Source: Micavibrio sp. UBA1672 (GTDB lineage: Bacteria; Pseudomonadota; Alphaproteobacteria; Micavibrionales; Micavibrionaceae). Taken from it: a stretch of DNA of 22,093 nt. Below are positions 7,850 through 15,770 of this stretch, piece by piece (position 1 is the first letter of the stretch; every line of letters begins with the position of its first letter). Under the pieces are notes generated by a model. The model ran no database searches and was not told the origin of the DNA. It worked only from the letters and a program-made list of their open reading frames with translations. Where the stretch lies: NCBI GenBank assembly GCA_002320665.1, contig DCKO01000088.1:498-22590 (forward strand). The letters are read 5' to 3'. The position numbers were made by a program, and so were the translations under genes.

Positions 7850-8794
7850 ATGACCAAGACTGGTGAACCAGAACAATCCAAGAGGCTGAGCCAAAAGTCT
7901 TTGGATTTTTATAAGAGATACTCGACTAAATATCGAATTGCAGTATTAAAGATATTTATAGAGTTTATTAATTTAGCCGAAACGGAATTAGGAAAGCCAA
8001 AGAGAATAATCGAAGAATTTTATTCATCTTCCAGCCATTCATATGACGACATTTACGAGCGATTCTACAAAAAAATAGAGAATATAAAATCAGGGAAGTC
8101 AAAAGGAATTGACGATCCGGATTTATTCATTCTCATAGAAAGCTTTGTCCTTAAAAACTGTCACGAATCATTAGCAAAAATATCATTTAAAGAAAACATA
8201 AGAATTCTAGAGAGCGCACTAGATATTTTTTTCTCAGGAAGCATATCCAAAATTCTTTCCGGATCAGAAATAATTTCGAACAATTCGATGAAGAGCTTAG
8301 ACACTCTAGACTCTATAGATGAAAAAACACTCTATAAGATAAATTTTAATCCAAGCAAATCTATTAACCGCCACACGTCATCAGAAATGAATCAATATTC
8401 TGATTACAATTTTTATCTGGCGGTTAAATCACGGGGAGACTGGTCATCACAAATAGCTATACTTTTCTCTGACGCAGAGAAAACCCACTTACATTTCGGA
8501 ACTTATTCTCTTAAGAATAAGTTTGTTTTTATGCAACATTGGAAAAGCTCTACTCCGTTATTCATAAGCTTTTCTTTAAACTCTAACAAAATAATAGGTC
8601 TGACAGATCAATTTTTGGTAAACTCGAATATGTTTTTTTCCGAAAATGGATTTTACGATGTAGACGATTTTTCAGACGAATCTGAATTTCACACTTCACT
8701 ATATGGCTCATTAATCAGGATAAAAAAAGACAAAGAAAATCATTTGATATTTAGCAAGGCAAACACAATATTCTCAAATTTTTTAAGTGGTTGA
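7850..8794 (+). CDS. AT-rich hypothetical protein, first gene of a pair with an ankyrin-like gene
   Basis: This 314-aa protein is not recognised. The N-terminal half (about 1-165) looks helical and is rich in Lys, Glu and Ser. The C-terminal half (about 185-310) looks beta-rich, with YNFYLAVKSRGDWSSQIAIL and repeated Phe-rich strands. There is no signal peptide or membrane helix. The DNA is markedly more AT-rich than the genes around it, which points to separate acquisition. The ribosome site before the ATG is weak, so the exact start is uncertain. It lies 13 bases before the ankyrin-like gene, so the two are probably cotranscribed. A cargo role such as defence, toxin or effector is possible but unsupported by any motif. 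Confidence 0.7.
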   Translation: MTKTGEPEQSKRLSQKSLDFYKRYSTKYRIAVLKIFIEFINLAETELGKPKRIIEEFYSSSSHSYDDIYERFYKKIENIKSGKSKGIDDPDLFILIESFVLKNCHESLAKISFKENIRILESALDIFFSGSISKILSGSEIISNNSMKSLDTLDSIDEKTLYKINFNPSKSINRHTSSEMNQYSDYNFYLAVKSRGDWSSQIAILFSDAEKTHLHFGTYSLKNKFVFMQHWKSSTPLFISFSLNSNKIIGLTDQFLVNSNMFFSENGFYDVDDFSDESEFHTSLYGSLIRIKKDKENHLIFSKANTIFSNFLSG

Positions 8795-8807
8795 CTAAGT
8801 AATCAAT

Positions 8808-9191
8808 ATGCTAGATAAAGATCAATCAAGTAACTCTAATAGAAACGGGGAATGGATGCCCTCAGACTTGATCACTGCCGTTGAAAATGGTGATTTACCA
8901 AAAGTTAAATCACTCCTTCACGAAGACCCTTCTTGTATCAAAGATAAAAATGAACTTCTTCAAAATGCACTTCAAGTCGCAATTATTACCCTACATGAAG
9001 ATATAGCTAATTTTCTTCTAGATAATACAGATATCTCTGTTCGACATAGAGATAGCCTAGGAAGAGATTCTTTAGACTTAGTTCTTATCGGGGGAAGCGA
9101 ACGTTTAAGTGAGCGTATAAATGATCGTTGGCACACAGAAGCTCCGATAGAACTAGGTGCGTCTAAATTAGATTTAGATGACGGCCCATAA
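8808..9191 (+). CDS. Ankyrin-repeat-like protein
   Basis: Up to 127 aa. About residues 18-85 resemble two to three degenerate ankyrin repeats: DLITAVENGDLPKVKSLL, then NALQVAIITLHEDIANFLLD, then RHRDSLGRDSLDLVLIGG. Such repeats bind other proteins, so it may bind or control the product of the gene just upstream. An alternative start is the ATG at 8856, just before the first repeat, with GGGGA four bases upstream; it would give a protein of 111 aa. The C-terminus is acidic (LDLDDGP). DNA is AT-rich like the gene before it. No terminator was seen in the 139 bases that follow. Confidence 0.65.
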   Translation: MLDKDQSSNSNRNGEWMPSDLITAVENGDLPKVKSLLHEDPSCIKDKNELLQNALQVAIITLHEDIANFLLDNTDISVRHRDSLGRDSLDLVLIGGSERLSERINDRWHTEAPIELGASKLDLDDGP

Positions 9192-9330
9192 TTTTTTTCT
9201 GGACAAAACAAGAACATTTCTGTATTTCCTATAGTCATAAACGCGATAGTTGTGCCTGCACTAAGGCGGTTAGAAGAAGAATAAATATCTGCCAACGCGT
9301 TTATCTGTTTCCCACGTTCATGATGCGTGG

Positions 9331-9669
9331 ATGATAAAAATTCCCTTACCTATTACTAAAGAAAGGCGAATGTGCCTTGGCGTTTTGCCGTGCATTCGAA
9401 ATATGCCCATGAGACCGGATATTGAAGAACACCTGCCGCTCCTTGATGAGTTTGATATGAGTGTCGAGGAAAAGCGCGAAATGCTTGAGACTCTACTGCT
9501 CTTCATAGAAAACCATATTGATCAGGCTTTTGGAAAACACCCGGTACAACAAGCTTGTGGAGAAGATGAAGAAAAGCTTTTGCCTGCCAGCCACAGATGG
9601 ATAGAATCAGAGAGACGTAAAAATAAAGCAATGCTTAACAAAGTCTCTGATGGCAACAAACATGTATAG
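9331..9669 (+). CDS. Small protein upstream of the serine recombinase
   Basis: Up to 112 aa. The centre, with PLLDEFDMSVEEKREMLETL and IENHIDQAFGKHPVQQA, matches a pattern I recall in small proteins encoded next to site-specific recombinases in alphaproteobacterial elements: helices with EK-EL, then VD-AFG, then VQ. Their role is not known to me. The start is uncertain: ATGs at 9403 and 9409 (residues 25 and 27) lie just before the conserved part and would make the first 24 residues non-coding. The stop is nine bases before the recombinase ATG, so the two are probably one transcript. Confidence 0.65.
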   Translation: MIKIPLPITKERRMCLGVLPCIRNMPMRPDIEEHLPLLDEFDMSVEEKREMLETLLLFIENHIDQAFGKHPVQQACGEDEEKLLPASHRWIESERRKNKAMLNKVSDGNKHV

Positions 9670-9678
9670 AGAGGCACT

Positions 9679-11226
9679 ATGGAACAACAAAAAGCCGTTA
9701 TATATTGCAGGGTTTCCGACCCGACGCAACTGACCAGAGGATCGGGGCTTGCCTCTCAAGAAACCAGATGCCGAGACTACGCCAAGTATCGTGGCTATGA
9801 GGTTGTAGAGGTTTTCCATGAGAAGGGATTAACCGGTGCTTTGTTGAACCGCATTCAGATGCAAAATATGTTGCGGTATTTGAGTAAGCAAAAGCAGGAG
9901 CATGTTGTCATTATTGATGATATTAGCCGCCTTGCACGGGATGTTGAATCCCATATCAAGCTCCGTATGGCGATCAAGAATGCCAGAGGTAAACTGGAAT
10001 CTCCTTCTATAGAGTTTGGCGAAGATTCAGACTCTATTCTTGTGGAAAATATGCTCGCCAGTGTGTCCCAGCATCAGCGCCAGAAGAATGCCGAGCAAAC
10101 CAAAAACAGGATGATGGCCAGAACCAAAAACGGCTATTGGTGCTTTGATGCGCCTGTAGGCTATCGCTATGACCGCGTATCAGGGCATTCCGGTAAGGTT
10201 CTGGTTCTTGATGAGCCTGTGGCCTCCGTGGTGCGGGAAGCTCTTGAGGGGTTTGCCTCGGGCCGTCTGTCCACGCAAAGCGAAGTGAAGCGGTTCTTGG
10301 AAGCCTCCCCCCATTACCCCAGAGGCCGTGATGGGCTAGTCCATTTCCAGCGCGTGACCAATCTCTTGCGCAGGTCTGTCTATGCAGGCTTTATTGATGC
10401 GCCTAAATGGGGGATTTCGCTCCAGAAAGGCAAACACGAAGCTCTGATCAGTTTCGAGACCTACAGGAAAATTCAGGAGAGGCTAGATGGTAAGCAGCCC
10501 AAAGTGGTGGTTCGCAAGGATAGCCGTGAAGACTTTCCGCTTAGAGGCGTTGTGACATGCGGAAGCTGCGATCACCCGATGACCTCTTGCTGGTCAAAGG
10601 GTAAAAGCCGCAAATACCCCTATTACATGTGCTTCAAGAAAGGCTGCCCCGATTACCGGAAATCTATCCCGAGGGAAAAGCTAGAAGGTGAATTTGCAGA
10701 GCTTATCAAAAGCGCCAGACCTACCGAGGCGCTATTCAAGGCTGTTCTTACGCTTTTCCGGAAGGTTTGGGATGATCGCGCCTCTATGCAGTTCAAGGAT
10801 AAGAAAGCCATTGAGAGCCAAATTACGGCGGTCTCAGGCAAGATCGATAATCTGCTGGAGCGGATTGTAGATGCCGAGAATGGCACTGTGATCAAAGCCT
10901 ATGAGGCTAAGATTCAAAAGCTGGAACATGAGAAGATTGAATTGGGTGAAAAACTGGAGCGTTTTGACCAAGCCCAGCCGGACTTCGATAAAACTTTTCG
11001 AACCTCTTTTGAATATCTTGGAAACCCTTACAAACTCTGGGCTTCGAGGAAGCTCAGTGACCGGAGAACTGCCCTCAAACTCCTTTTCAAGGGGAATGTT
11101 CCGTATCACCGTAATATGGGTTTTCGAACCCCTGATTTCACCTTACCGTTCAAGGTGTTAGGGGCAATCTGCGACCCAGATTATGATATGGCGCGCCCGA
11201 GAGGATTCGAACCCCTGACCTCCTGA
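9679..11226 (+). CDS. Large serine recombinase (element integrase)
   Basis: This 515-aa protein would catalyse integration and excision of the element. The resolvase domain (about 5-150) has the catalytic Ser13 in YCRVSDPTQ and the Arg-containing DDISRLARD (80-88). A recombinase domain follows (about 155-270, GYRYDRV). A zinc ribbon has Cys294, Cys297, Cys318 and Cys323, and a coiled coil covers about 375-430. A GAGG ribosome site precedes the ATG. The last eleven residues, ARPRGFEPLTS, are translated from the opposite strand of a tRNA-Arg gene. This tail is thus set by the attachment site and would change on excision. It may not be needed for activity. Confidence 0.92.
   Translation: MEQQKAVIYCRVSDPTQLTRGSGLASQETRCRDYAKYRGYEVVEVFHEKGLTGALLNRIQMQNMLRYLSKQKQEHVVIIDDISRLARDVESHIKLRMAIKNARGKLESPSIEFGEDSDSILVENMLASVSQHQRQKNAEQTKNRMMARTKNGYWCFDAPVGYRYDRVSGHSGKVLVLDEPVASVVREALEGFASGRLSTQSEVKRFLEASPHYPRGRDGLVHFQRVTNLLRRSVYAGFIDAPKWGISLQKGKHEALISFETYRKIQERLDGKQPKVVVRKDSREDFPLRGVVTCGSCDHPMTSCWSKGKSRKYPYYMCFKKGCPDYRKSIPREKLEGEFAELIKSARPTEALFKAVLTLFRKVWDDRASMQFKDKKAIESQITAVSGKIDNLLERIVDAENGTVIKAYEAKIQKLEHEKIELGEKLERFDQAQPDFDKTFRTSFEYLGNPYKLWASRKLSDRRTALKLLFKGNVPYHRNMGFRTPDFTLPFKVLGAICDPDYDMARPRGFEPLTS
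11193..11226. other. Probable right attachment junction of the element
   Basis: The recombinase gene reads directly into the 3' end of the tRNA-Arg gene. Elements that target tRNA genes commonly carry the tRNA 3' part so that the gene stays intact after insertion. The crossover point cannot be placed from this window, because the partner copy is not here. The interval given is only the overlap of recombinase and tRNA. Confidence 0.5.
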
Positions 11227-11265
11227 TCCGTAGTCAGGCGCTCTATCCAGCTGAGCTACGGGCGC
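11193..11265 (-). tRNA. tRNA-Arg (anticodon ACG)
   Basis: The minus strand folds into a complete cloverleaf of 73 bases: acceptor GCGCCCG/CGGGCGC, D stem GCTC/GAGC, anticodon stem CCTGA/TCAGG with loop CTACGGA, and T stem AGGGG/CCTCT with loop TTCGAAT. The anticodon is ACG, read as ICG after deamination, for Arg CGN codons. CCA is not encoded. The 3' half overlaps the end of the recombinase gene, so the gene has been kept whole by the integrated element. Confidence 0.97.
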
Positions 11266-11290
11266 GTAATAGAGTTTTAAGGTGAAGCGG

Positions 11291-11319
11291 AACATACGTG
11301 ATCATCCGGCCTTTTTCAA
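11291..11319 (-). promoter_or_regulatory. Promoter of tRNA-Arg
   Basis: On the minus strand TTGAAA (11314-11319) and TATGTT (11291-11296) are separated by 17 bases and stand about 26 bases before the mature tRNA 5' end. This is a near-consensus housekeeping promoter with a short leader for RNase P to remove. Confidence 0.6.
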
Positions 11320-11357
11320 GAGAAAATTATCCTTTTATCTATATGATTAGATATAAT

Positions 11358-11387
11358 TTGACAGTCAAAAGCTAAGTAGCCTAAAAT
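11358..11387 (+). promoter_or_regulatory. Promoter of the 574-aa gene
   Basis: TTGACA (11358-11363) is followed after 18 bases by TAAAAT (11382-11387), 26 bases before the ATG. Transcription would start near 11394, leaving about 20 bases of leader with a GGGA ribosome site. Confidence 0.55.
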
Positions 11388-11413
11388 TACTATACAGAAG
11401 CGGGATAAAAATA

Positions 11414-13138
11414 ATGAGTGATACGCAGGACGAAAAACCGGAAAGTCCAGAAATTTATATTATGGGTCTTACTGTTAAGGGCAGTAACGAAGACCATAGT
11501 TACGAGTTTTGCTCGGCGCATGAGCAAATGCTTTTATCTCTTAGAAACTTTATACACGACCTTCATCAAAGTGATGTATATTTGCCGCGCAAGGTTTTTT
11601 ATAATCTTTTAGATGATATGGAATGCTTTGTCTTTGAGCCAGATAAACATGATAAAGAGAAAATCCGCTTTGAAACTATAGAAAAAGATCAGGATGTTCC
11701 ACCGCCTTCTATTGCAATAGCCGTTAAAAATTTGACACATGATATGGCCGGTGTTGGTTTAGAACTACAACCCAAAACAAGCAGAAGTCTTAAAAAGCTC
11801 TTCAGGCAAAATCTAAGTAAAGCTTTTGATACATCTGCGATTGACCAGGTTCCGGAGGAAACGGCCAAGTTATTGGAAAGACAGCAAGCCAAAAGACGGA
11901 TAGCCAAGGCTTCTAGTCAGGATAAAGCAAGCCTTCAAATTGGCAAACATATTACAGGTAAGGAAGCGCACAGGCTACTAAAGCGTGCTATGATGCATTA
12001 CTGGGATAATATTGGATCCGCCCTGAAAGCAGGACTTTATGAAGGCGCATCTAATGCCCCTACGTTTTATATGGCCGCTGAGACTCCTAACCCTAATATT
12101 ATCCAATCAGCCATTGGTGGCGGCGGTCTGGTTGTTAGCTTTGCTGGTGAAGCAGGTTTAAATTTCATGCGTTTTATGAAGCTCTTGAGTATGGAGGATA
12201 AATATCAGCAGCTTTCTGAAACTGCCGGGGAAGAAGAAGCCCTCAAGACGCTTGAAAACAAGATGCATGGGCAAGGTCTTTTATTTGAAAATCTATCCGA
12301 ACAAGACTTAAGAGCTTATCCTGAGGATTTATTTAATAATATCATAGAAACACGCCGTATTTTTACCAAGCAAGGACATTTTAAACAACGCGTTGAAGAT
12401 GTAAGTGATTACCTTAAAAGCAACAAAGTTGAGGCTGCAAAAAAAATAGCCTTATCACCGATCAAGCTTTTGGATGCTACTAGAAAATTAGCGCTCAACA
12501 CCGTTGATCTTACATTTAATCTAGGAAAAGACTCTATTAAAAACCCCTTCAAGCCGGAATTCTGGCATCATATTGGCGTTGGGGCTGTTAGAATTGTTCA
12601 GGCTCCCTTTACATACAAAATATTCAATAATGAAGTCCGACACAGAAATAAACAAAGACCGCATTTTCATGAATTATCACTTGGTAAAGATAAAACATCA
12701 TTAATTGCAAAGTCCGATGAAGAATTTACACATGAGCTTCGCCAGACACGCCAATCTATTAGAAAAAATATTGCCGGATCTAAATTTGAAATTGGACGAT
12801 ATGGCATGGAAACCATGTTTATTAGTGGACATGCTGTTGAAGCAGCACATCTCTTTGACCCTGAAAGCCTTATGCAAGGCGAAATGAGTCCGGATAACAT
12901 AAAATTTGCTGTTAGCGCCCTATCGATATCTCTGGCGTTAGAGCCTTGGGCACATTTAGGTCATAATCTTGATTCCTTACATAAAAAAATAACAGGTAAG
13001 CGAAGTAAGCAAGCCTATCAATATGATAGGTATCTACAACTTGAAGACACGGTTGCAAGAAAACAAGCTGTAGAGACAGATTCAGAAATTGAGGAAGAAG
13101 AGGAAGAGGATAACTCTCCTAACCAACCTAGTCCCTAA
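11414..13138 (+). CDS. Large hypothetical protein with acidic C-terminal tail
   Basis: This 574-aa protein is not recognised. The N-terminal 100 residues look like a compact alpha/beta domain (YIMGLTVKGSNEDHSYEF, then helices). A basic helical stretch lies at about 125-175. A hydrophobic, glycine-rich segment, SAIGGGGLVVSFAGEAGLNF, lies near residue 240 and could enter a membrane. Most of the rest is helical. The tail is a run of Glu and Asp (SEIEEEEEEDNSP). No signal peptide is seen. It lies just outside the tRNA junction and has its own promoter. It ends 44 bases before mazG with no visible terminator, so read-through into mazG is possible. It could be a lineage-specific or effector-like protein; nothing proves this. 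Confidence 0.8.
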   Translation: MSDTQDEKPESPEIYIMGLTVKGSNEDHSYEFCSAHEQMLLSLRNFIHDLHQSDVYLPRKVFYNLLDDMECFVFEPDKHDKEKIRFETIEKDQDVPPPSIAIAVKNLTHDMAGVGLELQPKTSRSLKKLFRQNLSKAFDTSAIDQVPEETAKLLERQQAKRRIAKASSQDKASLQIGKHITGKEAHRLLKRAMMHYWDNIGSALKAGLYEGASNAPTFYMAAETPNPNIIQSAIGGGGLVVSFAGEAGLNFMRFMKLLSMEDKYQQLSETAGEEEALKTLENKMHGQGLLFENLSEQDLRAYPEDLFNNIIETRRIFTKQGHFKQRVEDVSDYLKSNKVEAAKKIALSPIKLLDATRKLALNTVDLTFNLGKDSIKNPFKPEFWHHIGVGAVRIVQAPFTYKIFNNEVRHRNKQRPHFHELSLGKDKTSLIAKSDEEFTHELRQTRQSIRKNIAGSKFEIGRYGMETMFISGHAVEAAHLFDPESLMQGEMSPDNIKFAVSALSISLALEPWAHLGHNLDSLHKKITGKRSKQAYQYDRYLQLEDTVARKQAVETDSEIEEEEEEDNSPNQPSP

Positions 13139-13182
13139 ATAATACCTATACCCTCCGTCAATTTTGATCTATAAGAAAAATC

Positions 13183-13983
13183 ATGAAGACCAGAGAACAT
13201 TACACATTGGATGATCTGATTGAGGTTATGGCAGCGCTGCGCGATCCTGAAGGTGGTTGCCCTTGGGATCTAGAACAGGATTTCAAATCCATAGCCCCCT
13301 ACACGTTAGAAGAAGCCTATGAGGTGGCTGATGCTATTGACCGTGACGATATAAGAGACCTGCGCGAAGAACTTGGAGACTTACTGTTCCAGCCAATATA
13401 CCATGCGCAAATGGCCAGTGAGATTGGCGCATTTGATATTCATAATGTTATCCATGACGTAACGTCCAAAATGATTTCTCGTCACCCACATGTTTTTGGT
13501 GATAAAGATGCCGCGAGTGCCTCGGACGTCAATCAAATCTGGGAGCAGCAAAAAAAGGCAGAGAAAAAACCTACGGACAGCGCTCTGGATGGTGTGACGA
13601 CCACCCTGCCCGCTTTGCTAAAGGCACAAAAACTTCAGAAAAAAGCAGCGAAGGTTGGTTTTGAATGGACGGAATTATCTGATGTTTTTACCAAGCTTGA
13701 AGAAGAATTATCAGAACTTAAAGAGGCTTGTGCAAAAAGAGATGAAAACCATATTTTTGAAGAGCTTGGCGATGTGTTGTTTGTGATTGCAAATATCGGA
13801 CGTGTTTTGGGTTTAAATGCCGAGGAATCCTTGCGACAATGTAACAATAAATTTGAAACACGCTTTAAAGGCATGGAACATGACTTAAGGATACAAGGCA
13901 AATCCTTTGGTGATATGACCTTGAATGAAATGCTGAAGCTTTGGAGTAAACAAAAAGAAAAGGCCGTAAACAATGCCGCTTAA
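13183..13983 (+). CDS. mazG: Nucleoside triphosphate pyrophosphohydrolase MazG
   Basis: At 266 aa it is close to the E. coli MazG length and has the same two-domain layout. Domain one has GGCPWDLEQ (24-32), LEEAYE with Glu43, Glu44 and Glu47, and REELGDLLFQ with Glu63 and Asp66, the metal-binding EExxE...ExxD pattern. Domain two repeats it (EEELSELKEA, then FEELGDVLF near residues 190-205). The family hydrolyses nucleoside triphosphates to monophosphates and pyrophosphate, clearing abnormal nucleotides and affecting (p)ppGpp signalling. The ATG has only a weak AAGAAAA ribosome site. Its 3' end overlaps the next gene by 11 bases, so the two are coupled. Confidence 0.95.
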   Translation: MKTREHYTLDDLIEVMAALRDPEGGCPWDLEQDFKSIAPYTLEEAYEVADAIDRDDIRDLREELGDLLFQPIYHAQMASEIGAFDIHNVIHDVTSKMISRHPHVFGDKDAASASDVNQIWEQQKKAEKKPTDSALDGVTTTLPALLKAQKLQKKAAKVGFEWTELSDVFTKLEEELSELKEACAKRDENHIFEELGDVLFVIANIGRVLGLNAEESLRQCNNKFETRFKGMEHDLRIQGKSFGDMTLNEMLKLWSKQKEKAVNNAA

Positions 13984-14719
13984 ACTTCCTAAAATTATTG
14001 GCCACCGAGGGTGTGCGGCTTATGCACCAGAAAATACATTAGAAGGCATTCATACCGCTGCGGATATGGATATTGACTGGGTGGAACTGGATGTAAAGCT
14101 AACCAAGGATGAAGTACCCATCATCTTCCATGACGATACGCTTGACCGGACAACGAATGGCACAGGCAACATGGCAGATCGCACCTATAAAGAGCTAAAA
14201 GACCTTGAATGCGGAAGCTGGTTTGGTGAGAGTTTTATTGGAATTCAAATACCAACCCTTGAAGAAGCCTTAGAAGTTCTGATTGATCGTGATATGGGCC
14301 TAAATCTTGAAATCAAGCCTTGTCCAGGGCGTGAGAAGGAAACTGCCGAAGTCGCTCTGGATTTACTTTCTACGATTTGGGATGATCATGATCGTTTACT
14401 GATCTCCTCCTTCCAGCATGTCAGTCTGGAAGTAGCCCATGATATTGCCAATGATTGGCATCGCGGACTATTATTGCCCGAGGAATGGCCAGAGAACTGG
14501 GCAGAGCTTGCAGATTACCTACAAGTATCTAGCGTCAATGTGAACGCGGAACATGTCACCCGTGAGCAAGTTGAAACCATTATGGATATGGAAAAACTTG
14601 TTTTAGCCTATACGGTAAACAACCCCGATCAAGCGCGCATTCTCCAAAGCTGGGGCGTGGACGGGTTCTTTAGTGACTGCCCCGATGCCCTGCAAGAAGG
14701 CGTTTTCTCCGTGCATTAA
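13973..14719 (+). CDS. ugpQ: Cytoplasmic glycerophosphodiester phosphodiesterase
   Basis: This 248-aa enzyme would hydrolyse glycerophosphodiesters from phospholipid turnover to glycerol-3-phosphate and an alcohol. The GDPD barrel signatures are all present: IGHRG (His11-Arg12), PENT (19-22), VELDV (Glu38, Asp40), FHDDTLDRTTNGTG (His53) and LNLEIKP. There is no signal peptide, so it fits the UgpQ-like cytoplasmic group rather than periplasmic GlpQ. It overlaps the mazG end by 11 bases, with AAGG before the ATG. A strong hairpin terminator follows directly after the stop. Confidence 0.92.
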   Translation: MPLKLPKIIGHRGCAAYAPENTLEGIHTAADMDIDWVELDVKLTKDEVPIIFHDDTLDRTTNGTGNMADRTYKELKDLECGSWFGESFIGIQIPTLEEALEVLIDRDMGLNLEIKPCPGREKETAEVALDLLSTIWDDHDRLLISSFQHVSLEVAHDIANDWHRGLLLPEEWPENWAELADYLQVSSVNVNAEHVTREQVETIMDMEKLVLAYTVNNPDQARILQSWGVDGFFSDCPDALQEGVFSVH

Positions 14720-14720
14720 A

Positions 14721-14748
14721 AAAAGCGGCGAAAAGGAACGCCGCTTTT
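14721..14748. terminator. Bidirectional rho-independent terminator
   Basis: AAAAGCGGCG (14721-14730) and CGCCGCTTTT (14739-14748) form a ten-pair stem around eight bases. It lies between the ends of the converging ugpQ and RTX genes. On the minus strand the stem is followed by seven T; on the plus strand the T-rich tail is interrupted (TTTTGATTATTTTT). Confidence 0.85.
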
Positions 14749-14771
14749 GATTATTTTTATATTTTCACGTC

Positions 14772-15770
14772 TTAAACGATAATTGTACCGTTATCGACAA
14801 GATCATTAAGATCAACAGAAGAGAAATCTGTGTCTTCAAAAATTGCGATCTTCTGGAAACCATTGCCTATACCATCATGATTGACCTTCATAATGGTATC
14901 ATCGCCATAATCAACAAACTTAACGAAATCTGTGATAGCGTCTGTCAATGCATCGAAGCCTGATAGCAGATCAGAGATGTCAATCTTATCGCCTTCTTCA
15001 AAGCTGAAGTCTGTGACAGTGTCAAAGCCGGGTCTGCAACCAAATGCAAAAGTATCTGCGCCATCGCCACCAGTTAGCGTATCACAACCATGACCACCGT
15101 TCAGATAATCATCACCTGTGTTTGATGTTTCATAGTCATAACCGCCATATAGCGTGTCATTACCATGACCACCATAGAGTATATCTTCACCTGAACTTCC
15201 CATAAGGATATCACGGCCATGTTCACCGTATAGTGTGTCATTGCCTGTATTTCCTACGATTGTGTCATTGCCTTTTCCACCGCAAAGGATATCATCACCT
15301 TGACCACCGGAAATGTAATCATTGCCTTTACCGCCCAGAACATGGTCGTCATCGGAACCACCATGAAGGTCATCATCACCTTTGCCGCCGAAAACATAAT
15401 CTTCACCGGGGCCAGCTTGAACATAATCGTTACCTTTACCGCCAAAGATAATATCATCATCGGAGCCACCGCGGATTTCATCATCACCTTTGCCGCCGAA
15501 CAAAATGTCATTGCCTGGGCCTGGCTCAATGAGGTCATCACCACGACCACCAAATACGATGTCATCGCCCGAACCACCGCTCAGGATGTCATTGCCAGAA
15601 CCTCCAAAAATCAGATCATTGCCAACAAATGTCTTAATAATATCATCACCAGAACCACCAGATGCTACATCGTCACCTGTAGTACCTTCGATAAGATCAC
15701 TACCAGATGTTCCTAGAAGCGTAACAGGTGCTAATGCCCCCCAAACTGTTGTAAATACATTTACAAACAC
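14772..15770 (-). CDS. RTX calcium-binding repeat protein, probably type I secreted
   Basis: About residues 20-250 consist of roughly 18 to 20 nonapeptide repeats of the type GGxGxDxLx (for example GGSGDDIVFGGRGDDLIE), which fold as a calcium-bound beta-roll. Residues 255-332 resemble the C-terminal secretion region of such proteins: FSFEEGDKIDISDLLSGFD and an end in NGTIIV. No N-terminal signal peptide is seen, as expected for an ABC-type I exporter. No enzyme domain is present, so it is a repeat-only protein, perhaps surface- or matrix-associated. The start is doubtful: the GTG at 15770 has no ribosome site, and a better-looking N-terminus lies upstream in another frame (15761-15844). A frameshift or sequence error is possible. 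The gene ends at the shared bidirectional terminator. Confidence 0.8.
   Translation of the reverse strand: MFVNVFTTVWGALAPVTLLGTSGSDLIEGTTGDDVASGGSGDDIIKTFVGNDLIFGGSGNDILSGGSGDDIVFGGRGDDLIEPGPGNDILFGGKGDDEIRGGSDDDIIFGGKGNDYVQAGPGEDYVFGGKGDDDLHGGSDDDHVLGGKGNDYISGGQGDDILCGGKGNDTIVGNTGNDTLYGEHGRDILMGSSGEDILYGGHGNDTLYGGYDYETSNTGDDYLNGGHGCDTLTGGDGADTFAFGCRPGFDTVTDFSFEEGDKIDISDLLSGFDALTDAITDFVKFVDYGDDTIMKVNHDGIGNGFQKIAIFEDTDFSSVDLNDLVDNGTIIV

Larger units (their letters stand above)
1..11226. mobile_element. Right-hand part of an integrated, probably conjugative, element
   Basis: The stretch carries a VirD4-type coupling protein, an ArdB antirestriction protein, several unknown accessory genes and a large serine recombinase whose 3' end lies inside a tRNA-Arg gene. 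That set is typical of integrative conjugative or mobilisable elements, with the tRNA as attachment site. Beyond the tRNA the gene content changes to housekeeping genes. The left end is outside the window, and no second copy of the tRNA 3' part was found by eye, so the size is unknown. No relaxase or mating-pore gene is visible, so conjugation is inferred from the coupling protein alone. Confidence 0.65.

Noticed and set aside
8972..9295. Minus-strand 107-codon frame across the ankyrin gene end
   Set aside because: Most of it is antisense to the ankyrin-like gene and its composition (Ser/Arg rich) is that of a shadow.
15000..15700. Possible CRISPR-like array in the periodic DNA
   Set aside because: The period is 27 bases with codon-level variation and encodes GGxGxDxLx repeats; there are no distinct spacers.
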